Source: Cetobacterium sp. NK01 (GTDB lineage: Bacteria; Fusobacteriota; Fusobacteriia; Fusobacteriales; Fusobacteriaceae). Taken from it: 64,000 nt of DNA. Positions 42,725 to 52,472 of the stretch are shown here, one piece after another. The position numbers were made by a program, and so were the translations under genes. How positions within the stretch are numbered: position 1 is the stretch's first letter; every line of letters begins with the position of its first letter. Below the pieces are notes generated by a model, which saw only the letters and a list, made by a program, of their open reading frames with translations, was not told the origin of the DNA and ran no database searches. The DNA is taken from contig NZ_JANIBO010000001.1 of the NCBI RefSeq assembly GCF_024506395.1, positions 248,001-312,000 of the forward strand, written 5' to 3'.

Positions 42725-43354
42725 ATTTTTTTCAACCTTCATTATTATTACTGTTACCTTATTTGTATATTTTGATAATTCATTGTAATCTTTTTCCACT
42801 TGAACCCAATCTGGATTTGGTCTTTCTATTTCTTTTGCTATTTTTGAACTTAAATATTCCATTCGTTCAAGTTCTCTATCTGGTATCTCTTTTTTTATAG
42901 CTTTCATTATCTCTTTTTCATCTAAACTATTACTTGAAGTATCTTCATCTAGGACCATATCTGACATTAACTCATTGTTTATTTCTTCTTCGAAATCAGG
43001 CTCAGTTTTATCTAAGCCACCCTCTTTTAAAGTTTTCATCATATTTACAGCTAACTTGTTTGTGTACATAGAAAGTTCATTATATAGCTGCTCAACTTTA
43101 ACCCAATCTGGATTTGGTTTTTGTACTTCTGCATCAACTAAATCTCCTATTTCATTCATTTTATTCATCTCTTCCGAATTTTCATCAATACTTCCCATTA
43201 CATTTTGTATAAGTTCTTCATTTGCTATATTTGATATTGATATATTATCTACAGTTGGACCTTTTGTATTCGTTGTATTTGTAGTTGGTGTGTTATCTGT
43301 AGAAAAAGATGTTACCGATAAAATAATTGCTAAAATAATTATAATAATTTTCAT
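42704..43354 (-). CDS. Periplasmic repeat protein with two NPDWVxVE units
   Basis: 216 residues with a signal peptide and a Thr-rich spacer (TPTTNTTNT). Two homologous segments are present, PNPDWVKVEQLYNELSMYTN and PNPDWVQVEKDYNELSKYTN, each followed by a Met-rich or basic helix. A related DWNKVEKLNKEI occurs in the protein at 44754, so this is a small paralogous family. The function is unknown; helical envelope stress or metal binding is plausible, by analogy with Spy/CpxP. Confidence 0.75.
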   Translation of the reverse strand: MKIIIIILAIILSVTSFSTDNTPTTNTTNTKGPTVDNISISNIANEELIQNVMGSIDENSEEMNKMNEIGDLVDAEVQKPNPDWVKVEQLYNELSMYTNKLAVNMMKTLKEGGLDKTEPDFEEEINNELMSDMVLDEDTSSNSLDEKEIMKAIKKEIPDRELERMEYLSSKIAKEIERPNPDWVQVEKDYNELSKYTNKVTVIIMKVEKNKNGAKE

Positions 43355-43536
43355 CTTTTTATCTCCTTTATATTTTATTAATTATTTGTATATGATTATA
43401 CTACCAAAAGAGAGATTAATTTCTTTTGAATTTTAAATTTTTTCCATTATTATATTTAAGGTATTCAAAAAATAAATATGACAAAAGTATAAAAAATATG
43501 GTATTAATTTATTAACAATTCTAGGAGAGTGATTTT

Positions 43537-44673
43537 ATGATAAACAATTTAAATAACCATCGTAACTATCTTCATACAATACCAGAGATTGCTTTAAAAG
43601 AGTTTAAAACTGCAGCATATATTCGAAAAATTTTAGATGAAGAGAAAGTGGAATATCATAATGTTGGTACGAGTACAATCGCTTTTATCCCAGGAGAAAG
43701 TGAGTCTTGTATCGCTTTTAGAGCTGATATTGATGCTCTTCCTTTAGAAGAAGAAAGTAATAATCCTTTTAAATCTAAAATTCCAGGAATGATGCATGCG
43801 TGTGGACACGATGGTCATACTTCTATTCTTTTAACTTTTATTCAAGAGATTAAAAAACTAATGCTTCATGGAACAACATTAAATAAATCTTTACTTTTTA
43901 TATTTCAAGCTGGAGAAGAGGGAGCAGGAGGGGCACGTTTTATAATAGCTGATGATTTTTATAAATCTAAGCAAATTGAAGCAATTTTTGCCTTACATGT
44001 TTATCCTGAAATAAATGTAGGAGAATTTGCTGTAAAAACAGGGTATGTTTCTCTTCAAAATATAAACTTAGATATCACTTTAACTGGAAAAGGATGTCAC
44101 GGCGCTCAACCTCATAAAGGAACAGACTGTATTTTAGTTGGAGCTAAATTAGTTGAAGCTTATCAATCAATTAAATCTAGAAATATCCCTTCATATGAGC
44201 ACTTTTTATTAACAATAGGATCTTTTCATGCAGGAACAGTAAGAAATATAATTCCAGGCAGCCTAAGTATGTTAGGAACTATAAGACTTGAGAATACCTC
44301 TTTAATTCCATTTATTCAAGAAAGGATAGAGCACATTAATAAAGGATTTGAAATCGCTTTTGATGTTAAGATAGAGATGACTTTTCAACCTTTTTACCCA
44401 CCTATATTTAATAATGCCTCTCTTTTTGAAAAAGCTTTAAATGTATTAAAAAACAAAAAAGTTTTTACAGATATTTCACTAAGTGGATCTGAAGATTTTT
44501 CTTTTTATTCCAAAAATGGAACCCCTGGACTTTTTGTTTTAATTGGTACTCGAGATGAAGAAAAAGGTCATGTTTGCGCACTTCATAATAATAGATTTGA
44601 CTTTGATAATGAAGCTCTTGTACATGGTGTTGAATTTTTTAAAGATTTATTAAAAGAATATAAAGTTATTTAA
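43537..44673 (+). CDS. M20-family amidohydrolase
   Basis: 378 residues. Di-metal ligands lie in FRADIDALPLEE (Asp) and MHACGHDGHT (Cys, His), with GEEGAGGAR later and LHVYPE. The dimerisation domain follows near residue 180. This is the aminoacylase/hippuricase (IAA-amino-acid hydrolase) branch of M20, which removes acyl groups from amino acids. A TATTAAC-rich promoter region precedes it; GGAGAG lies before the ATG. It is monocistronic. Confidence 0.9.
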   Translation: MINNLNNHRNYLHTIPEIALKEFKTAAYIRKILDEEKVEYHNVGTSTIAFIPGESESCIAFRADIDALPLEEESNNPFKSKIPGMMHACGHDGHTSILLTFIQEIKKLMLHGTTLNKSLLFIFQAGEEGAGGARFIIADDFYKSKQIEAIFALHVYPEINVGEFAVKTGYVSLQNINLDITLTGKGCHGAQPHKGTDCILVGAKLVEAYQSIKSRNIPSYEHFLLTIGSFHAGTVRNIIPGSLSMLGTIRLENTSLIPFIQERIEHINKGFEIAFDVKIEMTFQPFYPPIFNNASLFEKALNVLKNKKVFTDISLSGSEDFSFYSKNGTPGLFVLIGTRDEEKGHVCALHNNRFDFDNEALVHGVEFFKDLLKEYKVI

Positions 44674-44753
44674 CACTTTATTAAAGGAATTATTAAACTT
44701 TTTCTTAATAATAGAAATATAATTTATTATAAACTATATTCAGGAGGTTTTTT

Positions 44754-45194
44754 ATGAAAAAATATTTTTTAATAGGATCTTTTATTATTTCCGCTTTTAC
44801 TTTTGCTGCATCTCATGATAGTCATCAAAATCATTCTCAACAAAATATGATGAATGATAATAATATGCCTATGATGCAATCCCAAGAAAACTGCCCTAAA
44901 TGTAATATGATGCAAAACATGTCACAAATGCCTGGATGGAAAGCTGATAAAAAAATGATGAAAAGTAATATGATGTATGCTACTCCTGAAATGCAAAAAA
45001 ATATGATTGATATTGAACAGAAAGAATTAGATATAAAAAAAGCTATGCTAGATGATAAAGTAGATTGGAACAAAGTGGAAAAACTTAATAAAGAAATTGG
45101 TGAAATTAGAGCTAAAATGCAAACAGAAATGATGAAAAAAAATTACGATATGATGAAAAATCCTCCTGTTGCAGAACCTACTAAACAACAATAA
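44754..45194 (+). CDS. Met/His-rich periplasmic protein
   Basis: 146 residues: signal peptide (cleavage near AASH), a His- and Met-rich N-region (HDSHQNHSQ, NMPMM), a CPKC pair, and a helical segment DWNKVEKLNKEIGEIRAKM. The composition suggests copper or zinc binding, and the helix resembles Spy/CpxP-type chaperones and the repeats at 42704. AGGAGG precedes the ATG. It ends at a bidirectional terminator. Confidence 0.78.
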   Translation: MKKYFLIGSFIISAFTFAASHDSHQNHSQQNMMNDNNMPMMQSQENCPKCNMMQNMSQMPGWKADKKMMKSNMMYATPEMQKNMIDIEQKELDIKKAMLDDKVDWNKVEKLNKEIGEIRAKMQTEMMKKNYDMMKNPPVAEPTKQQ

Positions 45195-45202
45195 AATTTT
45201 AA

Positions 45203-45225
45203 AAGAGAGCCTAATAGGCTCTCTT
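45203..45225. terminator. Bidirectional terminator
   Basis: AAGAGAGCC / GGCTCTCTT with short loop (45203-45225); the patatin stop lies in it. Confidence 0.8.
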
Positions 45226-46084
45226 AGTTTTCATATAACCACTCTATTAATCTTTCATAATTTTCCTCTGCATCTTTTATTCCTAGATTATATAAAGATT
45301 TGATTTTATTTAAGTCTTTTTCTAATCTATCAACTACAACAATTTTACTTGGTCTAAATACAAAAACATCACCTTTTTTCTCAAGTTCTCGTATTTCTTT
45401 TAATGTTTTGTTATAAACTAAATGTCTTTTTATTAAAGCATCAGCTACTTTAGGATATTTTCTATAATATAACTTTATTAATGGATGAAGTTTTAATGGT
45501 TCTTTTTTATAGCTTTCATCCTCTGTTAAAATAATTACATTTTTACTATTACCATCTAATATTGATTGCATTATAGGAATAGGTGAAGCAATACCTCCAT
45601 CTAAATAAATTTTATCATTTATAACTGTTTCTTTTGAAAAAAAAGGAAGACTTCCAGATGCTATTAATGACTCAAGTAAATCATCTGTTCTTTTAAAATC
45701 TTTCTTACTAAAAAATTCAGTTTTTCCCTTTATACAATTAAACGCTCCAACTTTAAACTCTAAATCACAACTATGAAAAGTTTCAAAATCAAAAGGAGAT
45801 AACTCATAAGTCATTTTTTTATAAGCAAAATCTATATTTATATAACTCCCCTTTTTTATTAAATACTTGTACCCCATATATCTTTCGTCATTTAAATATT
45901 TTAAAATTATATCTATATTTCTTCGTTTTTGCCTAGAAGCGTAAGAAGCTGAATAAATTGCTCCCGCTGAAACTCCAATAGTATATTTAAAATATAATTT
46001 TTTCGATAAAAAATAATCTAAAATTCCTGAAGTATAGGCTCCTCTTAGTCCTCCACCTTCTAAAACTAATCCTATATTATTCAT
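45224..46084 (-). CDS. Patatin-like phospholipase
   Basis: 286 residues from ATG 46084, which has GGAGG upstream. The Ser-Asp dyad is seen: oxyanion loop GGGLRGAYTSG, nucleophile GVSAGA, and Asp in YLDGGIASP. The rest follows the bacterial YjjU/RssA type. It hydrolyses acyl lipids; it has no signal peptide, so the substrate is likely cytosolic or membrane-bound. Confidence 0.9.
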   Translation of the reverse strand: MNNIGLVLEGGGLRGAYTSGILDYFLSKKLYFKYTIGVSAGAIYSASYASRQKRRNIDIILKYLNDERYMGYKYLIKKGSYINIDFAYKKMTYELSPFDFETFHSCDLEFKVGAFNCIKGKTEFFSKKDFKRTDDLLESLIASGSLPFFSKETVINDKIYLDGGIASPIPIMQSILDGNSKNVIILTEDESYKKEPLKLHPLIKLYYRKYPKVADALIKRHLVYNKTLKEIRELEKKGDVFVFRPSKIVVVDRLEKDLNKIKSLYNLGIKDAEENYERLIEWLYEN

Positions 46085-46161
46085 AAAATTAAATCCTCCT
46101 AACATTAAACTTTCTTCATGTAATATTCTACTTTTTTTTTAGAGGATTTCTTTCTTTAATA

Positions 46162-47547
46162 TTATTTTAAATCTTTTAACGCCTTCTCAAAAGTCTTTTT
46201 TTCTAAAACTTCACTTATTAAAAGTTTATCAAAAAAATCTATTTTTATAATATTTTCATCATGTATTTCGTCACTTATAATATAATCATAATTATTTTTA
46301 TAAAATTCAACTCTATTTTTATACATTAAACTTGTTTGGAAATTAAACTCTATATGTGGTAAAATTTTTTTCAATCCACTTTGAAAAAATGATTTTTCTA
46401 CCAAAGCTAACTCATTAAAAACAATTAAAACTTTTTTTATTTCCAATATTTTTTTGGTAATAATAATATCTCTTATTATATTTACAATTAAATATTTGTC
46501 ATAATAATAAACTTCCGCATTAAATTTCTTTAAAATTAAATTCAATACATTTAAAACTTTTCTTTTATTAGTATTGAAATTAACTCTATTTATTTTTAAA
46601 ATTTTATTTTCATATTTAAAAAGAGCAATATATATTTTAAAATATAAAACTTCCTCTAATTCTCTTTCTAAATTATCTATATTCAAATATTTTTTTAGTT
46701 CGTTTATTATTAAATCTGCTTTTTCTTTTAAATTGTATTCTAAAGAATCATTAAAAACATAACTTCTTAAACAACAAGCCATCTGATTTTTATACTCTAA
46801 ATTAAAATCATCTCCTACTTCTGTTACTATATTTAAAATATCATAAAATATGTTGTCACAATTAATCTCTTTACTATATTTCTTAAAACCATTAAAAATT
46901 TTTACACAAGGTTCTAATGAAGCCAAAAATGCCATAAAAGGATATGTTGATACAATATTTAATTTTTCCAAAATAATATTTATTTTATGAATTCTTTCAT
47001 CTATATTGACGTCTCTAATCTCTTCTATTAGATCTTTTAAAGGTGATGACAAGTAACTATTTTCTATAAAATATTTCATTAACTTTTTACAAAAATATCC
47101 TTTTTCTTTCTCACCTATAGTTTTTAATTTTAACCCTTTTCCACATACATAATCATAATTTGATCCATTTTTATCAAGAGTTTCTTTAACTCTTTTAAAA
47201 CATCTTAATATTGTACTCCTTGAAATATCTAATACTTCTTTTTCTTTTTCTAAATTAAGAAATCCTTTATATATGAATTTTAAATATAAGTAATCTATTT
47301 TTTCATCTGCAGTTAAAAATTTCATTTTTGAATACAAGTACTCTAACTCTTTTTTTTGAAGCTTTAATACATATTCTTCTTTAACTTTTTTTATTGTATT
47401 CAAATTTAGAGTTCCTAAAAATTCATTCAATTGATTAATGCTTTTTTGAACAGCACTTTTTTCTACATCTACATAATGAAGTATATCCTCTATACTCATT
47501 TTTGATTGACTTAAAAGTTTTAAAATATTTGTTACTGTTGTATTCAT
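46162..47547 (-). CDS. HTH transcriptional regulator (Mga/BglG-like)
   Basis: 461 residues, Lys/Ile-rich. Two N-terminal winged-HTH-type segments are seen (about 5-45 and 85-125: LDISRSTILRCFKRV), then long helical regions with the pattern of PRD or PTS-linked activators and a C-terminal alpha/beta part. No receiver or sensor motif is clear. It points away from a homologous regulator at 47737, with which it shares the layout. The target is unknown. Confidence 0.72.
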   Translation of the reverse strand: MNTTVTNILKLLSQSKMSIEDILHYVDVEKSAVQKSINQLNEFLGTLNLNTIKKVKEEYVLKLQKKELEYLYSKMKFLTADEKIDYLYLKFIYKGFLNLEKEKEVLDISRSTILRCFKRVKETLDKNGSNYDYVCGKGLKLKTIGEKEKGYFCKKLMKYFIENSYLSSPLKDLIEEIRDVNIDERIHKINIILEKLNIVSTYPFMAFLASLEPCVKIFNGFKKYSKEINCDNIFYDILNIVTEVGDDFNLEYKNQMACCLRSYVFNDSLEYNLKEKADLIINELKKYLNIDNLERELEEVLYFKIYIALFKYENKILKINRVNFNTNKRKVLNVLNLILKKFNAEVYYYDKYLIVNIIRDIIITKKILEIKKVLIVFNELALVEKSFFQSGLKKILPHIEFNFQTSLMYKNRVEFYKNNYDYIISDEIHDENIIKIDFFDKLLISEVLEKKTFEKALKDLK

Positions 47548-47736
47548 TATTCTCCTTTCTTAAATTGATTTTAACCATTAATTATACTATTTTTGTAATA
47601 CTTATGACACTTATAACTTTATTTTATTTTTTTTAAATTTTTTTATACATATACTTTCTAATATTCTTTGACTTTTAAGCTTTTTTCTTTTAAAATTAAC
47701 TAATTGGACATAAATATGAAATTCAAGGGAGGAATA

Positions 47737-49221
47737 ATGAACATTTTTTTAAAAGATAATGATTTGAAAATCTTAAGATACATTATTTATAACAATAACT
47801 GTACTATTAAAAAAATTACTGAATTTATTAATTTGAGTGATGTCTATGTTCGACAATCTATAAAAAAAATAAATACTTATTTAAAATTAAATTATAACTT
47901 TGAAATTATAAAAACTGGTAAATATTTCCAATTTCCTTCTGATAAAAAATATATTTTCTTTGAAGATTTTTCACAAAACTTAACAACTAGTTATCTCTCA
48001 ACAAAAAAAATTAGAATTGATTATATTCTTATGAATTTAATTTTTCAAAATAAAGTTAAGATAACTGAAATAGCTAAAATATTTAATGTTACTAGATTAA
48101 CTATAAGCAACGATTTAAAAGAAGTTAAAGCTATTCTAAAAACTTATGATTTAATTTTAGAAAGTAAACAATGGGAAGGAATATCTTTAAATTCTAATAG
48201 TGATCGTTTTTGTTTCTTTTCAATAGAATATATTACAAAAATACTCTTTGAACAATCTTTAACTCTTGATATAAATAATCAATACTCTAATATTACAAAC
48301 CCTAATTTATTTGAATACTTTAATTGTTTTGTTGATTTAAAAACACAAAAAAATATGATTTTCTTTTTAAAAACATTGGTTAAAACTCTTAATTTAAATT
48401 CTGATATTTTTAGTTTTCAAAGTTTTTATGCCGCCTTAATTTTTTCCCATATTCATAATACTTATAAATTACCAAGCAATTTTTATAATAAGAGAAAACG
48501 ATTAAAAAAAGATGTAGATAAATATTTCTATATTTTTAAAAATTTTGAAAATTTTGATCTTGTTAATAAATTAAACTTAGAGTTTTTGGCTATTTTATTA
48601 GTTGGAAATACTGTTAATGCTCTTAAAACACATAAATTTTTCCATCCGTATATTTTTGATATTATTTTAAAATTAGAAAATTTATTTAAAATTAATTTTT
48701 CTGATGAAGATAAATTAACTTTAAAAAATATGTTAAAAACATATCTCTTTAAAAAGAAGTATGAACTTTTACATTTTTCTCTTCCAACTAAAAGTTTATC
48801 AAATGATGATTTAAATTTTATATCAAAAGTTGATTTTTTAATAAACAAAGAAAAAAATGCTATTTATTACAATGATATTATTACTTTCTCATTTTTTCTA
48901 AAAACATTAAAAAGAAAATATATGTATCAATATGGAAAAGAAAAAAATATTCTTCTTGTTGATTCTAGCTATAATTTATGGGTTAGTGAAAATTTAAAAA
49001 GTTTTATTACTTTAAACTATGGTGTTAAAAATATAACTTTAATCAATATTTTTCAAAATATTAACTGGGAAATCACTGTTCCTAAGTATGATGCTGTTTT
49101 TTTTATTAATTTAAAAAAGCCAACTAATATTGCGTCTTTTTCTACTTGCTATGAAATCTCTTATTTTGGAAACAATCATTTCTTTTTAGAAGAATATATA
49201 AATTTTGGAGGTAAAATATGA
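47737..49221 (+). CDS. HTH transcriptional regulator paired with an ABC exporter
   Basis: 494 residues from ATG 47737, preceded by GGGAGG; an earlier in-frame start at 47704 lacks a site. Two N-terminal HTH segments (LKILRYIIYNN and VKITEIAKIFNVTRLTISNDLKEV) are followed by a helical body like that of the protein at 46162. Its stop overlaps the ABC exporter start (ATGA), which implies co-translation and makes the exporter its probable target. Confidence 0.75.
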   Translation: MNIFLKDNDLKILRYIIYNNNCTIKKITEFINLSDVYVRQSIKKINTYLKLNYNFEIIKTGKYFQFPSDKKYIFFEDFSQNLTTSYLSTKKIRIDYILMNLIFQNKVKITEIAKIFNVTRLTISNDLKEVKAILKTYDLILESKQWEGISLNSNSDRFCFFSIEYITKILFEQSLTLDINNQYSNITNPNLFEYFNCFVDLKTQKNMIFFLKTLVKTLNLNSDIFSFQSFYAALIFSHIHNTYKLPSNFYNKRKRLKKDVDKYFYIFKNFENFDLVNKLNLEFLAILLVGNTVNALKTHKFFHPYIFDIILKLENLFKINFSDEDKLTLKNMLKTYLFKKKYELLHFSLPTKSLSNDDLNFISKVDFLINKEKNAIYYNDIITFSFFLKTLKRKYMYQYGKEKNILLVDSSYNLWVSENLKSFITLNYGVKNITLINIFQNINWEITVPKYDAVFFINLKKPTNIASFSTCYEISYFGNNHFFLEEYINFGGKI

Positions 49222-50924
49222 TAAAAAAATTTATAAGTTATTATAAACCTTATAAAAAACTGTTTTTTTTAGATCTATTAGCTGCCATAACTGTTTCTAT
49301 GTGTGATTTAATATATCCAATGTTAAGTAGAATTGCTGTAAACGATTATATTCCTAATAGACATTATAAAAATATTCTTATTTTGGCTGTTATTCTTTTT
49401 GTTATATATTTAGTTAAACTTTTGTGTAACTACTTTATGAATTATTGGGGACATGTTGTTGGTGTTAGAATGCAAGGTGATATGAGGAAAGATGTCTATA
49501 CAAAACTTCAAAATTTTCCCATAAAATATTTTGATAATACCCAAACAGGTAGTATTATGTCTAGAATTGTTAATGATTTACAAGAAGTTTCTGAGCTTGC
49601 TCACCACGGTCCTGAAGATCTTTTTATTTCTATTATAATGATTTTAGGGTCATTCATTCTTCTTTTAAATATAAATATTCCTTTAACTCTTATTGTTTTT
49701 TCAGTAATTCCATTCATTGTATGGTTTACAATTAATCGAAGGCAACGAATGTCTGATGCATTTTTAGAAACACGTGAAAAAATAGGTACGATTAATTCAA
49801 CTTTACAAAATAGTATCAGTGGAATTAGAGTTTCTAAAGCTTTTGTCAATAAAGAAGATGAATTAGAAAAATTTAAAAAAAGCAACATTGAATTTAAAAA
49901 AGCTCGTGAAGGAGCCTATAAAGTTATGGCTGAATATGTTTCTGGTATGACATTTCTTACAGATATGTTAGATTACCTTGTATTAATTTTTGGTGCTATA
50001 TTTACTTATCAAGGAAAAATCAACTTTGGAGATTTTTTAGCTTATCTTTTATATATCAGAATTTTCAGTCAACCTATAAAAAGACTTGTAGGGTTTGTTG
50101 AACAATATCAAAATGGGATGAGTGGTTTTAAACGTTTTAAAGAAATGCTTGATGAAGATACAGAAAAAGATTCAATAGATGCTAAAGAAATTAAAGGTAT
50201 TAAAGGAGATATTAAATTTGAAAATGTGTATTTTAGTCATGATAAAAAAATTATTTTAAAAGATTTTTCTCTCAATATAAAAGCGGGTGAAACTTTAGCT
50301 CTTGTTGGACCTTCAGGTGGAGGTAAAACAACAATATGTAATTTAATTCCAAGATTTTATGATATTGATAGCGGTGATATTAAAATTGATTCACAAAGCA
50401 TATATCATTTTAAAATTGATTCACTGAGGAAAAATATTGGTATAGTTCAACAAGATCCATTTCTTTTTACTGGAAGTATTAAAGAGAATTTAACTATTGG
50501 AAAACCAGATGCTACTGATGAAGAAATTATAGAAGCTGCTAAAAAAGCTAATATTCATGATTTTATAGAAACATTACCTGCGGGGTATAATACTGAGGTT
50601 GGTGAAAGAGGAGTTAAACTTTCTGGTGGTCAAAAACAAAGAATTGCTATAGGTAGAATTTTTCTAAAAAATCCTCCTATTCTGATTTTAGATGAAGCTA
50701 CTTCTGCCTTAGATAATATAACTGAACAACTTATTCAAGAATCTTTAGATGAGCTTTCTAAAAATCGTACTACGATAGTCGTAGCTCATAGATTATCTAC
50801 TATTAAAAATGCCGATACAATTGTTGTTATAACTGATGATGGTATTATTGAAAAAGGAACTCATGATGAATTAGCTGCTCAAAAAGGATTCTATTACAAT
50901 TTACATTTAGGAATTTTACAATAA
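49218..50924 (+). CDS. ABC exporter, fused permease and ATPase
   Basis: 568 residues: six-helix type IV exporter domain (1-310) followed by a nucleotide-binding domain with Walker A GPSGGGKTT, signature LSGGQKQR, Walker B ILILDEATSALD and H-loop VAHRLST. It forms a homo- or heterodimer and exports lipid, peptide or drug. The preceding regulator overlaps it; a binding protein for peptides follows 17 bp later. Confidence 0.92.
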   Translation: MIKKFISYYKPYKKLFFLDLLAAITVSMCDLIYPMLSRIAVNDYIPNRHYKNILILAVILFVIYLVKLLCNYFMNYWGHVVGVRMQGDMRKDVYTKLQNFPIKYFDNTQTGSIMSRIVNDLQEVSELAHHGPEDLFISIIMILGSFILLLNINIPLTLIVFSVIPFIVWFTINRRQRMSDAFLETREKIGTINSTLQNSISGIRVSKAFVNKEDELEKFKKSNIEFKKAREGAYKVMAEYVSGMTFLTDMLDYLVLIFGAIFTYQGKINFGDFLAYLLYIRIFSQPIKRLVGFVEQYQNGMSGFKRFKEMLDEDTEKDSIDAKEIKGIKGDIKFENVYFSHDKKIILKDFSLNIKAGETLALVGPSGGGKTTICNLIPRFYDIDSGDIKIDSQSIYHFKIDSLRKNIGIVQQDPFLFTGSIKENLTIGKPDATDEEIIEAAKKANIHDFIETLPAGYNTEVGERGVKLSGGQKQRIAIGRIFLKNPPILILDEATSALDNITEQLIQESLDELSKNRTTIVVAHRLSTIKNADTIVVITDDGIIEKGTHDELAAQKGFYYNLHLGILQ

Positions 50925-50941
50925 CTTATTTAGGAGAATTT

Positions 50942-52459
50942 ATGAAAAATACTATTTACAAATTTTTTACTTTATTTTTAATTTTAAACTTATTCTTTAC
51001 TACTTCTTTTAGTAAAGAAAACAATATTATCATTGTAGCCCAAGGTTCTAAACCAAAATCTTTAGACCCACATACTTTTAACGAATTCCCTACTTTGGGA
51101 ATAACAGAACATATTTTTAATACTCTTGTTACTTTAAATGATCAAGGAATTCCAGTCCCTGAACTAGCAAAAGATTTTACTTATCTATCACCCACAGAAA
51201 TTTTATTTACAATTAGAGATAATGTTAAATTTCATAATGGAGAAATTTTAAATACTGATGATGTTATATTTAGTTTAGAAAGAATGATGGAAAAACCTGG
51301 AAGCAGAGTTATACTAAAAGATATTAAGAATATCACAAAAACTAAAGATAATAAAGTTTTAATAACTTTATATGAACCTTCAGCTCCTTTTTTAGCTAAC
51401 TTAACTCTTCCTATTGCTGCTATTATGAATAAAAAATATATAGTAGAAGGAAATAATGTTGCTTTAAATCCAGTGGGAACTGGTCCTTACATGGTTACAA
51501 ATTGGGGTGATGGGGATAAAATAGTTATGAAAAGTTTTAATGATTACTTTAAGGGAAAACCTAAAAATGATGGTCTGATTTTTAAAATTATAACTGAAAA
51601 CACTAGTCGTTTAGCTGCTTTAGAAACTGGAGAAGTTGATATTATCTATGCTGTTTCTCCCATTGACTTTCAAATTGTTGAAAAGGATCCTAATTTAAAT
51701 CTTTTACATAAAACCACTACAACTACAGAGCTTATGGTTTTAAATGTAAAAAAACCAGGTTTAGATAATAAAAATATTAGAAAAGCTATACATCTAGCCA
51801 TTGACAAATCTGGTATTTTAGAAGCAATCTTTTTAAATAAAGGCTCTATTGCGACTTCACCAATAAATCCAAACATCTTTGGAAGTTATCAGAATTTACC
51901 TCTTTTAAATAGAAATTTAAAGGAGGCAAAAGAAATCGTAGCTAATGAAACAAAAAATAAAAAATTAGCCCCCTTAAAAATTTGGACAAGTGAAAATATT
52001 ATAAGAGTTCAAATAGCACAAATTATACAGGCTAATTTAAAAGAGATTGGTATTGAATCTAATATTGAGATCGTAGAATGGGGAACTTTTTTAAAAAAGA
52101 CTTCTGAAGGAGCTCATGATATTCTTTTAACAACATGGATTTTAGGAGTTAGCGATATTGACACTGTTGTGACTACACTTTTTCATTCAAATTCTATAGG
52201 CGCAGAAGGAAATCGTTCTTTTTATAGCAATAAAAAATTAGATGACCTTATAGATTTAGCTAGGTCTACAACTGACTCTAAAAAACGAAAATTTTATTAT
52301 CAAGAGATTCAAGAATTAATTTTAGAAGAAAATCCTATAATTCCTATAGTTTACAAAATTGATGGGATTGGAATTAGTAAAAAAATTCAAAATTTTGAAT
52401 ATAATAAAGCCAGTATGAGAAACTATTATGAAAATATGAAAAAAGTAGATGTTAAATAA
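50942..52459 (+). CDS. Peptide/solute-binding protein (SBP family 5)
   Basis: 505 residues with a signal peptide and the family-5 fold: QGSKPKSLDPHTFNEFPTL, GIPVPELAKDF, FHNGEILNTDDVIFSLERM, and GTGPYMV. These bind oligopeptides, glutathione or nickel in importers. No importer permease is encoded here, which is odd beside an exporter; the importer may lie elsewhere. The stop lies inside its terminator stem. Confidence 0.88.
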   Translation: MKNTIYKFFTLFLILNLFFTTSFSKENNIIIVAQGSKPKSLDPHTFNEFPTLGITEHIFNTLVTLNDQGIPVPELAKDFTYLSPTEILFTIRDNVKFHNGEILNTDDVIFSLERMMEKPGSRVILKDIKNITKTKDNKVLITLYEPSAPFLANLTLPIAAIMNKKYIVEGNNVALNPVGTGPYMVTNWGDGDKIVMKSFNDYFKGKPKNDGLIFKIITENTSRLAALETGEVDIIYAVSPIDFQIVEKDPNLNLLHKTTTTTELMVLNVKKPGLDNKNIRKAIHLAIDKSGILEAIFLNKGSIATSPINPNIFGSYQNLPLLNRNLKEAKEIVANETKNKKLAPLKIWTSENIIRVQIAQIIQANLKEIGIESNIEIVEWGTFLKKTSEGAHDILLTTWILGVSDIDTVVTTLFHSNSIGAEGNRSFYSNKKLDDLIDLARSTTDSKKRKFYYQEIQELILEENPIIPIVYKIDGIGISKKIQNFEYNKASMRNYYENMKKVDVK

Positions 52460-52472
52460 CATCTACTTTTTT
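52441..52472. terminator. Bidirectional terminator
   Basis: AAAAGTAGATGTT (52441-52453) pairs with AACATCTACTTTT (52458-52470) with an AAAT loop. The stop codon of the binding-protein gene (52457-52459) is part of the stem. Confidence 0.9.

Noticed and set aside
44837-45073. Minus-strand frame opposite the Met/His-rich gene
   Set aside because: It is a mirror of the real gene, with no start site or fold of its own.
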